From contig JBMNPT010000001.1 of the NCBI GenBank assembly GCA_050943735.1, positions 186,001-250,000 of the forward strand: 64,000 nucleotides of DNA, written 5' to 3'. This stretch comes from JBMNPT01 sp050943735 (lineage in GTDB: Bacteria; Bacillota; Clostridia; Oscillospirales; RGIG577). Shown here in pieces: positions 43,299 through 52,794 of this stretch (positions are counted from its first letter, which is position 1; each line of letters starts with the position of its first letter). The position numbers and the translations under genes are program-made. Below the pieces are notes generated by a model. The model was not told where the DNA came from. It worked only from the letters and a program-made list of their open reading frames with translations, and did not search any database.

Positions 43299-44771
43299 AT
43301 GGTAAACGTAAAGGACACTGTGGAAAAGGTCTATGGCAATTACCCGGAGAAGATCCTGCAATTTGGTGAAGGCAACTTCCTGCGTGCTTTTGCCGACTGG
43401 ATGATCAACAAAGCCAATGCCCAGGGCCTGTACAAGGGCAGCATCGTGCTGTGCCAGCCCATCGCGCCCGGTCTGGCCAAGATGATCAACGATCAGAATG
43501 GCGTTTACACTGTGGCAATGCGCGGCGCCGAAAATGGTCAGCCGGTGGAACGCATTGAAAAGATCACCTCGGTTTCCCGCTGCATCAATCCCTACGAGGA
43601 CTACGAAGCGCTGATGGAAATCGCCCGCAGCGAAGATCTGGAAGTGATCATTTCCAACACCACTGAGGCTGGTATTTCCTATCATGCCGGCGACAAGCTC
43701 ACCGACAAGCCTCCCGTATCCTATCCTGCCAAGCTGACTGCTTTCCTGTACGAGCGTTTCAAACACTTCGGCGGCGCCATGGATAAGGGCGTGCTGATTC
43801 TGCCTGTGGAGCTGATCGACGACAACGGCGGCAACCTCAAGCGCATTGTGAAGCAGTACATCGCCGAGTGGGAACTGGGCGACGAATTCCTGCACTGGTT
43901 TGAGGAAGCGGTACATGTGACCTCCACTCTGGTGGACCGCATCGTGACCGGTTATCCCCGGAACAACATTGAGTATTTTGAAAACAAGCTGGGCTACCAG
44001 GACAATATCATTGTCACCTGCGAGCTGTTCAACTTGTGGGTAATCGAAGGCAAGAAGGAATGGGCCGACATTCTGCCCATCCACAAGACCGATGCCCATG
44101 TGATCTGGACCGATGATGTGACCCCCTACAAGAAGAGAAAGGTTCGCATTCTCAATGGCGCTCACACCTCCACCGTTCTGGCTGCTTATCTGGCTGGCCA
44201 CAACATTGTGCGGGAGTACATGAACGACGAAGTATTTGCCAAGTACACCCAGGAACTGCTCTATGACGAAGTGATTCCCACTCTGGATCTGCCCAAGGCC
44301 GATCTGGAAGAGTTTGCGGGTGCTGTGGCCGACCGTTTCAACAATCCCTATGTGGATCACCGTCTGCTGGATATCTCCCTCAATTCTTGCTCCAAGTTCT
44401 GTGCCCGCTGCCTGCCCTCTCTGCTGGGTTATGTGGATGTGAAGGGCCAGCTGCCCAAGCTGCTCACCTTCTCTCTGGCAGCATTCATCGCCTTCTACAA
44501 CATCAAGAAGCTGGAAGACGGCAGCTACGAAGGCGTGCGGCCCGATGGCACTCACTATCCGGTGAAGGACGATGCCGATGTGCTGGAGTTCTTTGCCTCT
44601 GAGTGGGCCACCGGCGATGTGGCTAAGATCGCTCACGACACCCTGGCCAATACCGCATTCTGGGGCGGTAAGGATCTGACCCAGGTGCCCGGTCTGGAAG
44701 CGGCTACTGTGGCCAATCTCAAGTCCATTCAGGACAAGGGCGTATCTGCCACCATCAAGGAACTGCTGTAA
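43299..44771 (+). CDS. uxaB: Tagaturonate reductase (altronate oxidoreductase)
   Basis: UxaB reduces tagaturonate to altronate with NADH in galacturonate breakdown. The 490-residue protein belongs to the mannitol dehydrogenase/polyol reductase family: ILQFGEGNFLRAFADWMI (N-terminal NAD domain), then the substrate-domain motif KVRILNGAHTSTVLAAYLAG (near 285, catalytic Lys-x4-Asn-x2-His type). GGAGG 8 bases before ATG 43299. Mannitol or fructuronate reductases are close relatives; pairing with uxaA supports this call. Confidence 0.93.
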   Translation: MVNVKDTVEKVYGNYPEKILQFGEGNFLRAFADWMINKANAQGLYKGSIVLCQPIAPGLAKMINDQNGVYTVAMRGAENGQPVERIEKITSVSRCINPYEDYEALMEIARSEDLEVIISNTTEAGISYHAGDKLTDKPPVSYPAKLTAFLYERFKHFGGAMDKGVLILPVELIDDNGGNLKRIVKQYIAEWELGDEFLHWFEEAVHVTSTLVDRIVTGYPRNNIEYFENKLGYQDNIIVTCELFNLWVIEGKKEWADILPIHKTDAHVIWTDDVTPYKKRKVRILNGAHTSTVLAAYLAGHNIVREYMNDEVFAKYTQELLYDEVIPTLDLPKADLEEFAGAVADRFNNPYVDHRLLDISLNSCSKFCARCLPSLLGYVDVKGQLPKLLTFSLAAFIAFYNIKKLEDGSYEGVRPDGTHYPVKDDADVLEFFASEWATGDVAKIAHDTLANTAFWGGKDLTQVPGLEAATVANLKSIQDKGVSATIKELL

Positions 44772-44792
44772 GGCATTGACAGGAGGAAAAGG

Positions 44793-46304
44793 ATGAACGA
44801 ACAACAGCTGACCAAAAAAGAACTCATCAAGGTATCCCCGCTGGATACGGTGGCAGTGGCGCTGGGCGATCTGTGCAGCGGCGAAAGCTACACTGTGGAC
44901 GGCGTTACTGTAACCTTGAAGAATGACATTCCCTTTGGCCACAAGGTGGCGCTGCAGGACATCGCCGAGGGAGAGAATATCATCAAGTATGGCCATCCCA
45001 TCGGCCATGCCCGGTGTGCCATCACCAAGGGCGAGCATGTGCACGCCCACAACCTCAAGACCAATCTGGATGGCATTCTGGAGTATACTTACCATAAGAA
45101 CGAAGCCGCACTCAAGGGCTTTGACGAACATATCGAGGCCACCTTTGAGGGCTATGTGCGGCCCGACGGCCGGGTGGGCACCCGGAACGAAGTGTGGATC
45201 ATCCCCACTGTGGGCTGTGTGAACGTCACTGCGGAGCGTCTGTGCAATGAGGCCCGCAAGCGGTTTGGCGACCGGGTGGAAGCCATCAACTGCTATACCC
45301 ACAACGTGGGCTGCAGCCAGCTGGGACGGGACCAGGAGAACACCATGCGGCTGCTCTCCGGCCTGATCCATCACCCCAATGCCGGTGCGGTGCTGGTGGT
45401 GAGCCTGGGCTGCGAAAACAACAATCTGGAAGTGTTCGCGCCCTATCTGGGCGAAGTGGACCCCAACCGGGTGAAGTTCATGGTCACCCAGGATGTGGAG
45501 GACGAATACGAGACCGGCATTCAGCTGCTGGATGAACTGACCCAGTATGCTAGCCAGTTTAAGCGGGAGACCGTTTCCGCCAAGCATCTGGTGGTGGGCT
45601 TTAAGTGCGGCGCCAGCGATGCGTTCTCCGGCATCACCGCCAACCCGCTGGTGGGCCGGCTCAACGACCGCATTGTCAAGTGCGGCGGCAGCACCATCCT
45701 CACCGAAGTGCCTGAGATGTTCGGCGCTGAGACCCTGTTGATGGAACGGGCTGTGGACAAGAGCACCTTCGATGATGTGGTGAAGCTCATCAACGACTAC
45801 AAGGAATACTTCATCCGGTACAATCAGACCATTTATGAAAACCCCTCTCCCGGCAATAAGAAGGGCGGCATCTCCTCTTTGGAGGAGAAGTCTCTGGGAT
45901 GCACCCAGAAGGGTGGTCACGCGCCTGTGGTGGCCTGTCTGGACTATGGCCAGCAGGTGGTGAAAAATGGTCTGAACCTGCTCACCGGTTCGGGCAATGA
46001 CGCGGTTTCCTGCACCAATCTGGTGTGCAGCGGCGCCACCATCGTATGTTTCACCACTGGCCGGGGCAATCCCTATGGTACCCCTGTTCCCACTGTGAAG
46101 GTGGCTTCCAATACCCGTCTGGCTACCCGCAAGCCCAACTGGATCGACTTCAACGCCGGCCAGATTTTGGATGGCAACTCCTTTGAACAGGCTACTGATA
46201 ACTTCTTCAACTACATTCTGGAAGTGGCCAGCGGCAAAAAGACCAACAACGAGATCAACGGCTATCAGGAAATCTCCATTTTCCGCGACGGCGTGATCCT
46301 GTAA
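44793..46304 (+). CDS. uxaA: Altronate dehydratase
   Basis: UxaA dehydrates altronate to 2-keto-3-deoxygluconate. The 503-residue protein contains the SAF domain (NDIPFGHKVALQDIAEGENI, near 45) and the large UxaA core with GYVRPDGRVGTRNEVWIIPT, and Cys motifs (GCSQLGRDQENT, LGCENNNLE) that may bind iron. It follows uxaB by 21 bases with AGGAGG. No uxaC or kdg genes are in the window. Confidence 0.95.
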   Translation: MNEQQLTKKELIKVSPLDTVAVALGDLCSGESYTVDGVTVTLKNDIPFGHKVALQDIAEGENIIKYGHPIGHARCAITKGEHVHAHNLKTNLDGILEYTYHKNEAALKGFDEHIEATFEGYVRPDGRVGTRNEVWIIPTVGCVNVTAERLCNEARKRFGDRVEAINCYTHNVGCSQLGRDQENTMRLLSGLIHHPNAGAVLVVSLGCENNNLEVFAPYLGEVDPNRVKFMVTQDVEDEYETGIQLLDELTQYASQFKRETVSAKHLVVGFKCGASDAFSGITANPLVGRLNDRIVKCGGSTILTEVPEMFGAETLLMERAVDKSTFDDVVKLINDYKEYFIRYNQTIYENPSPGNKKGGISSLEEKSLGCTQKGGHAPVVACLDYGQQVVKNGLNLLTGSGNDAVSCTNLVCSGATIVCFTTGRGNPYGTPVPTVKVASNTRLATRKPNWIDFNAGQILDGNSFEQATDNFFNYILEVASGKKTNNEINGYQEISIFRDGVIL

Positions 46305-46313
46305 CAAGCAAAC

Positions 46314-46348
46314 AAAAACCCCGAAGGCAATCGCCTTCGGGGTTTTTG
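46314..46348. terminator. Bidirectional terminator after uxaA
   Basis: AAAAACCCCGAAGGC-AAT-CGCCTTCGGGGTTTTT; also serves the converging radical SAM gene. Confidence 0.92.
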
Positions 46349-46362
46349 TCTGTGAAGGAAAA

Positions 46363-47316
46363 TCAGCGCAGCAGAGAGGCTGGACTTTCGGCTCTCTGGT
46401 ATTTGCCCTGCCAGCTGTCCCGCCGGACCAGTTCCTTGTCGATTTCATTCATCACCACAAATTTGCGCAGACTCCACAGGGGAGCCACCAGTTCTTCTTT
46501 CAATCCGTCGCCGGTCACTCGCTGGAGAATGCACTGAGGCGGCAGCACCTCCAGTTGGTCGCACACCGTTTCGGCGTATTCCATCAGGGTGAGGGGCTGC
46601 ACTTCCCCCCGCAGATATTCCGCTTCCATGGCGGTCCCCCGCAGGATGTGCAGCAGGTGAATTTTCAGGGAGTGGGGTTCCAGCTCCGCCAACCGCCGTA
46701 CCGTTTCCACCATACGGGACCGGTTTTCCCCCGGAAGTCCATTGATGATGTGCACACATACCGGGATGTTTCGCCGCCGCAGAGCCTCATACCCTTCCAG
46801 AAATTCCTGCCAGGTATGTCCCCGGTGGATGCGCTGGGCGGTGTCATCAAAGGCCGATTGCAGTCCCAGTTCCACCGTCAGATAGGTGCGTTCTCCCAAT
46901 TGCTGCAGATAGTCCAATACATCAGAGGGCAGGGCGTCCGGCCGGGTGGCGATGGCCAGTCCCACCACGCCCGGTTGATCCAGTACCGTTTCGTATTTGG
47001 CCCGCAGTTCTTCCACCGGGGCATAGGTGTTGGTATTGGCCTGAAAATAGGGAATGTACAGCGCCTGCGGCCATTTTTGATGCAATGCCGCTTTGTGGGT
47101 TTCAAATTGCCGCAGCAGGCTGTCCGGGGTCTGCCGGGCAAAGGTATAGCGGCAGTAGGTGCAGCCGCCCCGGCCCCGGGTACCGTCTATATTGGGGCAG
47201 GAAAAGCCACCGTCCAGCGGAACTTTGAACACTTTGCCGCCGAATTTGTGTTTCAGGTGGTAATCCCAGGTGTGATATCGTTTGTTGGTGTCGCTGTAGG
47301 GAAAGGGATTGTTCAT
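46363..47316 (-). CDS. Radical SAM protein, YhcC/TIGR01212 family
   Basis: The 317-residue protein has the unusual long-spaced SAM motif of this family: CPNIDGTRGRGGCTYC (near 35-50). Further segments YFQANTNTYAP, GLAIATRPD and HIINGLPGE are family hallmarks. The exact reaction is not established for most members; some relatives modify tRNA or are linked to thiol chemistry. ATG 47316 follows GTGAGG. Monocistronic. Confidence 0.9.
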   Translation of the reverse strand: MNNPFPYSDTNKRYHTWDYHLKHKFGGKVFKVPLDGGFSCPNIDGTRGRGGCTYCRYTFARQTPDSLLRQFETHKAALHQKWPQALYIPYFQANTNTYAPVEELRAKYETVLDQPGVVGLAIATRPDALPSDVLDYLQQLGERTYLTVELGLQSAFDDTAQRIHRGHTWQEFLEGYEALRRRNIPVCVHIINGLPGENRSRMVETVRRLAELEPHSLKIHLLHILRGTAMEAEYLRGEVQPLTLMEYAETVCDQLEVLPPQCILQRVTGDGLKEELVAPLWSLRKFVVMNEIDKELVRRDSWQGKYQRAESPASLLR

Positions 47317-47432
47317 GGAATAAGCCTCACTTTTGTCTGTTATCCTATAGAGTAGCACAAACCGCCCGCCGGTGCAAGCAGTTGCGCCGGACAGTCCGGC
47401 GGTGTACAATGAAATCAGAAGGAGGGATGCCC

Positions 47433-48095
47433 ATGGATACAAGAGAACGAAACGCGGTTTGGCTGGGGCGAATGGCCATGGCGTTGATGCTGGTGGTGGG
47501 ATTGGTCACCCTGCCTGGCCGTCTGTGGCGGGGAGAGATCTATCTGGCGGTGCTGTCGGCAGGGTCCTGTGCCGCGGTGGCGCTGCCCTGGGTGATTCGC
47601 CGGGTGCTGCAAAGACGTTCCAGCGCCCAGTTGGAGGCGGCGCTGTGCTGGTTTGTGCTGCTGTCCTTCTCAGGCGGCATGGCACTGCAGGCCTATCATT
47701 GGCTGCCGCTGTATGATAAATTCACCCATGGGCTGTCCGGTGTGATTTTTGCGCTGGTGGGATTGGTACTGTATTATATGGCGCGGCCCGGTCAGAAGCG
47801 GCAAGGGGAAGATTGGCTCCAGGCGGCGTTGTTTTCCTTCTGTTTTGCCATGACCACCGCCGGCGTATGGGAGCTGTATGAGTATTTTCTTTCCTTTGTG
47901 ATGGATACCGACCCCCAGAATGTGCTCACCACCGGGGTGGGGGATACCATGCAGGATATGCTGGCCTGTCTGATAGGAGCGGTGGTGTTGCAGCCGGGAA
48001 TCCGGCGCTGGTATCGCACCGGAAATGGCGGGCTGCTGCTGGGGGCCATGGAGCATTTGCTGAAGGAGGAGAGGGAAGATGACGCCCATTCCTGA
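47433..48095 (+). CDS. DUF2238/YjdF-like integral membrane protein
   Basis: The 220-residue protein has about six helices. YDKFTHGLSGVIFALVG, WELYEYF and GVGDTMQDMLACLIGA match the conserved His/Glu/Asp pattern of the YjdF (DUF2238) family, function unknown. Start 47433 lies 7 bases after AAGGAGG. Its end overlaps the next gene by 17 bases, so the small membrane genes form an operon. Confidence 0.75.
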   Translation: MDTRERNAVWLGRMAMALMLVVGLVTLPGRLWRGEIYLAVLSAGSCAAVALPWVIRRVLQRRSSAQLEAALCWFVLLSFSGGMALQAYHWLPLYDKFTHGLSGVIFALVGLVLYYMARPGQKRQGEDWLQAALFSFCFAMTTAGVWELYEYFLSFVMDTDPQNVLTTGVGDTMQDMLACLIGAVVLQPGIRRWYRTGNGGLLLGAMEHLLKEEREDDAHS

Positions 48096-48555
48096 GCTGT
48101 CCCCGAAAAAATGGCATTGGGTGGCGGACGGACTGTGCTGTGTGGTGATGGCGGGCACGTTGCTCTGGCTGTGGCGGCAGTGGCCCTATCTGCCGGAGCA
48201 GCTGCCGTCTCACTACAATCTGGCAGGGCAGGTGGACCGGATGGCGGACAAGTGGACCATCTGGATCTGTCCTCTGTTGGGAGTGGCGTTTTTTGTGCTG
48301 TTTGGCTTTCTGGAGAGAAAACCTAAGTGGTGGAACACTGGGGTGCGGGTGACGGAAGAAAATGCCTCTCGGGTGTACGGGGCGGTGCTGGATCTGCTGG
48401 TGCTGGAGAAGGTGGGCTGCTGTCTGCTGCTGGAGGGGCTGAGCTGGTACTCCGCCCAGGGGGGAAATCTGCCCGGCTGGGGGATGGCGGCCATTTTGGC
48501 ACTGACCCTGGGACCGCTGGTCGTGGGTGTGATTCGTCTGTGGCGGGCGCGCTGA
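48079..48555 (+). CDS. DUF1648-type membrane protein
   Basis: The 158-residue protein has four helices; the segment LPEQLPSHYNLAGQVDRMADK matches the DUF1648 signature (P.H.N..G..D) found in SdpI-like proteins. SdpI itself gives immunity to a killing peptide, but the rest of that protein is absent here. RBS GGAGAGG lies within the upstream gene. Confidence 0.75.
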   Translation: MTPIPELSPKKWHWVADGLCCVVMAGTLLWLWRQWPYLPEQLPSHYNLAGQVDRMADKWTIWICPLLGVAFFVLFGFLERKPKWWNTGVRVTEENASRVYGAVLDLLVLEKVGCCLLLEGLSWYSAQGGNLPGWGMAAILALTLGPLVVGVIRLWRAR

Positions 48556-48573
48556 AGGAAAGGAGAGAGCCTC

Positions 48574-48807
48574 ATGACAAGCAGAAGATGGAATTGGATT
48601 TTCACTGTGGTCGCGCTGATCGCAGGCGGCTGTTCTGCTGTTTTCGCGGGGGTGCAGACCCATTGGGAGGCCCGAATGATGTCTATGGTGACTTGTGTTG
48701 GCTTCTGGTCCAGCGCGGTGGGCTTTTTGCTTCGGGCACTCAAAGAAGAGAAAAAACAGGAGGACGACATAGAAGAGGAAAAACAGGAAGACCACAGCCA
48801 GTTATAA
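48574..48807 (+). CDS. Small membrane protein with acidic tail
   Basis: The 77-residue product has two helices (about 8-27 and 36-54) and a charged Glu/Lys tail. Not recognised. AAAGGAGAG precedes ATG, 18 bases after the DUF1648 gene. Confidence 0.65.
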   Translation: MTSRRWNWIFTVVALIAGGCSAVFAGVQTHWEARMMSMVTCVGFWSSAVGFLLRALKEEKKQEDDIEEEKQEDHSQL

Positions 48808-48810
48808 CAG

Positions 48811-48841
48811 AAAAAGCCCCCGCTTGATGCGGGGGCTTTTG
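48811..48841. terminator. Bidirectional terminator
   Basis: AAAAGCCCCCGC-TTGAT-GCGGGGGCTTTT between the small membrane gene and trxA. Confidence 0.92.
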
Positions 48842-48846
48842 AGGTT

Positions 48847-49155
48847 TTACTTCAGCAGTGCCAGGATGGATTCTTTGCCCTGAGCGCCCACAGTGGAGCG
48901 TTCCAGCTTGCCGTTTTTGAAGACCATCAGGGTGGGGATGCTCATGACGCGGAATTGAACCGCCAGTTCATTTTGCTCGTCCACATCGATCTTGCACACC
49001 TTGTATTCGGGATGTTCTTCGGCAATTTGCTCCACAACGGGAGCTACCATCCGGCAGGGACCGCACCAGGTGGCCCAGAAATCCACCAGAACGGGCTTGT
49101 CGCTTTGCAGAACTTCCTGTTCAAAATTTTCTTTGGTAACATGAATCACAGACAT
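48847..49155 (-). CDS. trxA: Thioredoxin
   Basis: The 102-residue protein is a standard thioredoxin with the redox site WCGPC in FWATWCGPCRM (Cys near 31/34) and the cis-Pro in SIPTLMVFKNG (near 74). It reduces disulfides in ribonucleotide reductase and other proteins. AAAGGAGG precedes ATG. Confidence 0.97.
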   Translation of the reverse strand: MSVIHVTKENFEQEVLQSDKPVLVDFWATWCGPCRMVAPVVEQIAEEHPEYKVCKIDVDEQNELAVQFRVMSIPTLMVFKNGKLERSTVGAQGKESILALLK

Positions 49156-49294
49156 GATAGAATCCTCCTTTGTGTTATGGATGCTTTATGGTTTTATTAT
49201 ATACCAAAAAAGTACATTTTCAAGTGCTTTTGCCATATTTCTGAGTGTTTCCCTAAAATTTGTGGATATACCCAAAAGCAAGAGAGAAAATAGG

Positions 49295-50020
49295 CTATTT
49301 TATCCAATACTGATAGCTGCGTCCTTCCTTGCGGCGCTGGACTAGGCCGCAGCGGTATAGAGCCGCCAGCAGCCGCTGGGCACACAGGGGTGAAACGCCG
49401 CCCTCCCGGGCCAGCTGGGCCACGGTGCACTCCGTCTGGGGCAGCAGCAGCGGCAGCAGGTCTTGCAGGGAGTTAAAATGCTCCTCCTGGAGCAGCCCCA
49501 CCGGCACTCGTACCAGCCGGTGAGAGCCCCGTTTGCCGTCGTTGCCCCAGCCGTCCCGCATGCGGTATTCCTCCTCCTCCAGCCACAGCAGATGCCAGTG
49601 CAGATGGGGGTGGGTGAGATAAGGCTGGATGTGCAGCAGCTGGTACCCCAGATCCAGCGGGGAGCCTTTGCGGGGAGAGCGGCGCCGGGGGGTTACCTCT
49701 CCAGTGGAGGGGTCCACCCAGCGCAGCCATTTTTCCGCGGCCAGAGGGATGACCAGGGTTACCGGCATTTGGGGCAGAATCAGCTGGAGTTTTTTGCGCA
49801 GAGGGAAAAACCCGCCCGTCTGGATTTCCCACAGGCCATCCTCCCGCAGGATGTCCCCTACAAAGGGACCCACCGGCTGTTCATGGCGGCTGTTGTCGGG
49901 TTCCAGATACCATTTGACAATGCGGTGCAGGGGCTTTTCGCCCAATGTGCCGATGCCTTCCCGCTGCAGTTCCTCTTCCAGGATGCGGTGGGTGATGCGG
50001 ACAAAACGCTGGCTGTCCAT
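49295..50020 (-). CDS. Hypothetical protein with C-terminal winged-helix-like region
   Basis: The 241-residue product is not recognised. Residues ~20-170 are a soluble mixed fold with many Trp, Leu and Arg (GFFPLRKKLQLILPQ, WLRWVDPSTGEV) and resemble a nuclease-like or YrhB-type core without clear catalytic residues. The last ~50 residues (CTVAQLAREGGVSPLCAQRL then LVQRRKEGRSYQYWI) look like a winged helix-turn-helix. RBS AAGGAGG before ATG 50020. It follows clpB but on its own. Confidence 0.7.
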   Translation of the reverse strand: MDSQRFVRITHRILEEELQREGIGTLGEKPLHRIVKWYLEPDNSRHEQPVGPFVGDILREDGLWEIQTGGFFPLRKKLQLILPQMPVTLVIPLAAEKWLRWVDPSTGEVTPRRRSPRKGSPLDLGYQLLHIQPYLTHPHLHWHLLWLEEEEYRMRDGWGNDGKRGSHRLVRVPVGLLQEEHFNSLQDLLPLLLPQTECTVAQLAREGGVSPLCAQRLLAALYRCGLVQRRKEGRSYQYWIK

Positions 50021-50076
50021 GCAGATCCCTCCTTGCTCATGATGCCTTTATTATATCATGGAGGAGCACCCAGGGC

Positions 50077-50104
50077 AAAAAAATCCCCCGCTGGGAAGCG
50101 GGGG
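50077..50104 (-). terminator. Terminator after clpB
   Basis: CCCCCGC/GCGGGGG hairpin with a T-run on the minus strand. Confidence 0.88.
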
Positions 50105-50110
50105 AAAGAA

Positions 50111-52705
50111 TCACTGGGAGAGAACTGTCAGATGGCCGTCCTGGACGTCCACAGTGAGGGTGGAGCCGGGCTCCAGATCTTCCGAGAGAATCTTTTTGCC
50201 CAGCAGGGTTTCGATGTTGCGCTGAATATACCGCTTGAGGGGACGTGCGCCGTACATGGGGTCATATCCCCCTTCCAGTACGAATTCCTTGGCACCGGAG
50301 GTGAGTTCCACCCGCAGCTGCCGGTCGGCCAGCCGCCCGTTCAAATCCTGGATGAGCAGGTCGATGATGGCGGTGACATCCTGACGGGTCAGGGGTTTGT
50401 AGAATACGATCTCGTCCAGCCGGTTGAGGAACTCGGGGCGGAAGGACCGGCGGAGCAGTTCTTCCACCTGAGCGCGGGCCTGATCGCTGATTTCACCCTG
50501 TTCGTTGATGCCATCCAGCAGGTATTGGCTGCCCAGGTTGGAAGTGAGGATGATGATGGTGTTTTTGAAATCCACCGTACGGCCCTGGCTGTCGGTGATT
50601 CGGCCGTCATCCAGCACCTGCAGCAGCACGTTGAATACATCGGGATGGGCCTTTTCCACCTCGTCAAACAGCACCACACTGTAGGGGCGGCGGCGTACCG
50701 CTTCGGTGAGCTGACCGCCTTCCTCATAGCCCACATATCCGGGAGGCGCGCCGATGAGACGGCTCACCGAATACTTCTCCATGTATTCGCTCATGTCGAT
50801 GCGGACGATGTTTTTCTCGTCGTCAAACAGGCATTCGGCCAGGGCTTTGGCCAATTCGGTTTTGCCCACGCCGGTGGGACCCAAAAACAGGAAGGAACCG
50901 ATGGGCCGGCCGGGGTTCTGGATGCCTGCCCGGCTGCGGATGATGGCTTCGGTGACCCGGGTAACTGCCTCGTTCTGACCGATGACCCGCTGGTGCAGGA
51001 TGTCGTCCAGATGGAGCAATTTTTCCCGTTCGCCCTCCATCAGTTTGGAAACCGGGATGCCGGTCCACCGCTGGATGATGCGGGCGATCTCCTCATCGGT
51101 GACCTTGTCCCGCAGCAGGGTGTTTTTGCGGCCGTCCTCCGCCAGGGCCTCCTCCTGCTCCAGCTCTTTTTGCAGCTGGGGCAGACGGCCGTATTTCAGC
51201 TCGGCGGCTTTGTTCAGGTCGTACTGGCGCTCCGCCCGCTGGATGTCAGCGTTCACCGCTTCGATGTCCTCCCGCAGCTTTTGCACCTTGCCGATGGCGG
51301 CCTTTTCGTTGTCCCATTTGGCCTTCATCTCATTGAACTGAGAGCGCATTTCTGCCAGCTCTTTCTGAATCTCCTGCAGATGTTCTTCGCTCACCTTGTC
51401 TTTTTCTTTTTTCAGAGCGGCTTCCTCAATCTCGTGCTGGATGATCCGCCGCTGGATTACATCCAGCTCGGTGGGCATGGAGTCCATTTCGGTACGGATC
51501 ATGGCGCAGGCCTCGTCCACCAGGTCGATGGCCTTGTCGGGCAGGAACCGGTCGGTGATGTAGCGGTTAGAGAGGGTGGCGGCGGCAATGATGGCCTGGT
51601 CGGTGATCTTGACGCCATGGTAGACCTCGTAGCGTTCCTTGAGGCCTCGCAGAATGGCGATGGTGTCTTCTACAGAGGGTTCACCCACCAACACCGGCTG
51701 GAATCGGCGTTCCAGCGCCGGGTCTTTCTCGATATGTTTGTATTCATTGAGAGTGGTGGCGCCGATACAGTGCAGTTCGCCTCGGGCCAGCATGGGTTTT
51801 AAGAGGTTGCCCGCGTCCATGGCGCCGTCGGTTTTGCCCGCGCCCACAATGGTGTGCAGTTCGTCGATGAACAGGATGATGCGGCCGTCGCTCTTTTTCA
51901 CTTCGGCCAGTACCGCCTTGAGCCGTTCCTCAAATTCACCCCGGTATTTGGCGCCGGCGATGAGGGAGCCCATGTCCAGAGAAAAGATGGTTTTGTCCTT
52001 GAGCGCGCCGGGTACGTCTCCCCGCACGATCCGTTGAGCCAATCCTTCGGCGATGGCGGTTTTGCCCACGCCGGGTTCGCCGATGAGCACCGGATTGTTT
52101 TTGCTCTTGCGGCTGAGGATGCGGATGACGTTGCGGATTTCGTCGTCACGGCCAATCACCGGGTCCAGTTTGTTGCTGCGAGCCCGCTCTACCAGATCAT
52201 CGCCGTATTTCTTGAGGGCGTCGTAGGTGGTTTCGGGATTGTCGCTGGTCACTCGGGTGCTGCCCCGTACGGTGGCCAGGGTTTGCATGAAACGATCCTG
52301 GGTCACGCCGTAGCTTTGCAGCAGTTTTTTGGAGTCGCCCCCCGGCTGGCCCAACAATGCCAAAAACAGGTGTTCCACCGAAACATAGTCGTCCTTCATA
52401 TTTTCGGCCAGTTTTTCGGAGGCCACCAGCAGCTGGTCCATCTCAGAGGACACATAGACTTTGCCTGCTTCCCGGCCGCCGCTCACCTGGGGCAGCCGCT
52501 GGACGGCCCGGAGGGCCTCCTGGGAAAGACCTTGGGGGTCCACTCCCATTTTTTGCAGCAGTTGGGGGATGAGTCCATCTTGCTGGGCCAGCAGAGCATA
52601 CAGCAGATGTGGCACTTCAATTTGAGGATTTCCATATTCCATGGAAAGGGTCTGGGCGGCCTGGATGGCCTCCAGGGATTTCTGGGTGTATTTTTGTGCA
52701 TTCAT
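50111..52705 (-). CDS. clpB: ATP-dependent disaggregase ClpB
   Basis: ClpB dissolves protein aggregates with DnaK. The 864-residue protein has the N-domain repeats (1-145), AAA1 with Walker A GEPGVGKTA (near 208), a coiled-coil M-domain (about 410-530, QRRIIQHEIEEAALKKE), AAA2 with GPTGVGKTEL (near 606) and the C-terminal small domain. The M-domain separates it from ClpA/ClpC. It follows hsp20 by 89 bases, and the two appear to share the CIRCE-controlled promoter. Confidence 0.97.
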   Translation of the reverse strand: MNAQKYTQKSLEAIQAAQTLSMEYGNPQIEVPHLLYALLAQQDGLIPQLLQKMGVDPQGLSQEALRAVQRLPQVSGGREAGKVYVSSEMDQLLVASEKLAENMKDDYVSVEHLFLALLGQPGGDSKKLLQSYGVTQDRFMQTLATVRGSTRVTSDNPETTYDALKKYGDDLVERARSNKLDPVIGRDDEIRNVIRILSRKSKNNPVLIGEPGVGKTAIAEGLAQRIVRGDVPGALKDKTIFSLDMGSLIAGAKYRGEFEERLKAVLAEVKKSDGRIILFIDELHTIVGAGKTDGAMDAGNLLKPMLARGELHCIGATTLNEYKHIEKDPALERRFQPVLVGEPSVEDTIAILRGLKERYEVYHGVKITDQAIIAAATLSNRYITDRFLPDKAIDLVDEACAMIRTEMDSMPTELDVIQRRIIQHEIEEAALKKEKDKVSEEHLQEIQKELAEMRSQFNEMKAKWDNEKAAIGKVQKLREDIEAVNADIQRAERQYDLNKAAELKYGRLPQLQKELEQEEALAEDGRKNTLLRDKVTDEEIARIIQRWTGIPVSKLMEGEREKLLHLDDILHQRVIGQNEAVTRVTEAIIRSRAGIQNPGRPIGSFLFLGPTGVGKTELAKALAECLFDDEKNIVRIDMSEYMEKYSVSRLIGAPPGYVGYEEGGQLTEAVRRRPYSVVLFDEVEKAHPDVFNVLLQVLDDGRITDSQGRTVDFKNTIIILTSNLGSQYLLDGINEQGEISDQARAQVEELLRRSFRPEFLNRLDEIVFYKPLTRQDVTAIIDLLIQDLNGRLADRQLRVELTSGAKEFVLEGGYDPMYGARPLKRYIQRNIETLLGKKILSEDLEPGSTLTVDVQDGHLTVLSQ

Positions 52706-52794
52706 GGGGATTCACCTCTTTCTCTTTTTTGTCCGATACTTAGAAAAACAGGGAGCCGGCCTGCGGCCCCCTGTCAACTTTGTGTGGGTTTGTG

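Noticed and set aside
43272..46448. 1058-residue minus-strand frame
   Set aside because: Antisense shadow of uxaB and uxaA, no motif of its own.
49463..51802. 779-residue plus-strand frame
   Set aside because: Antisense shadow of clpB and the orphan gene.
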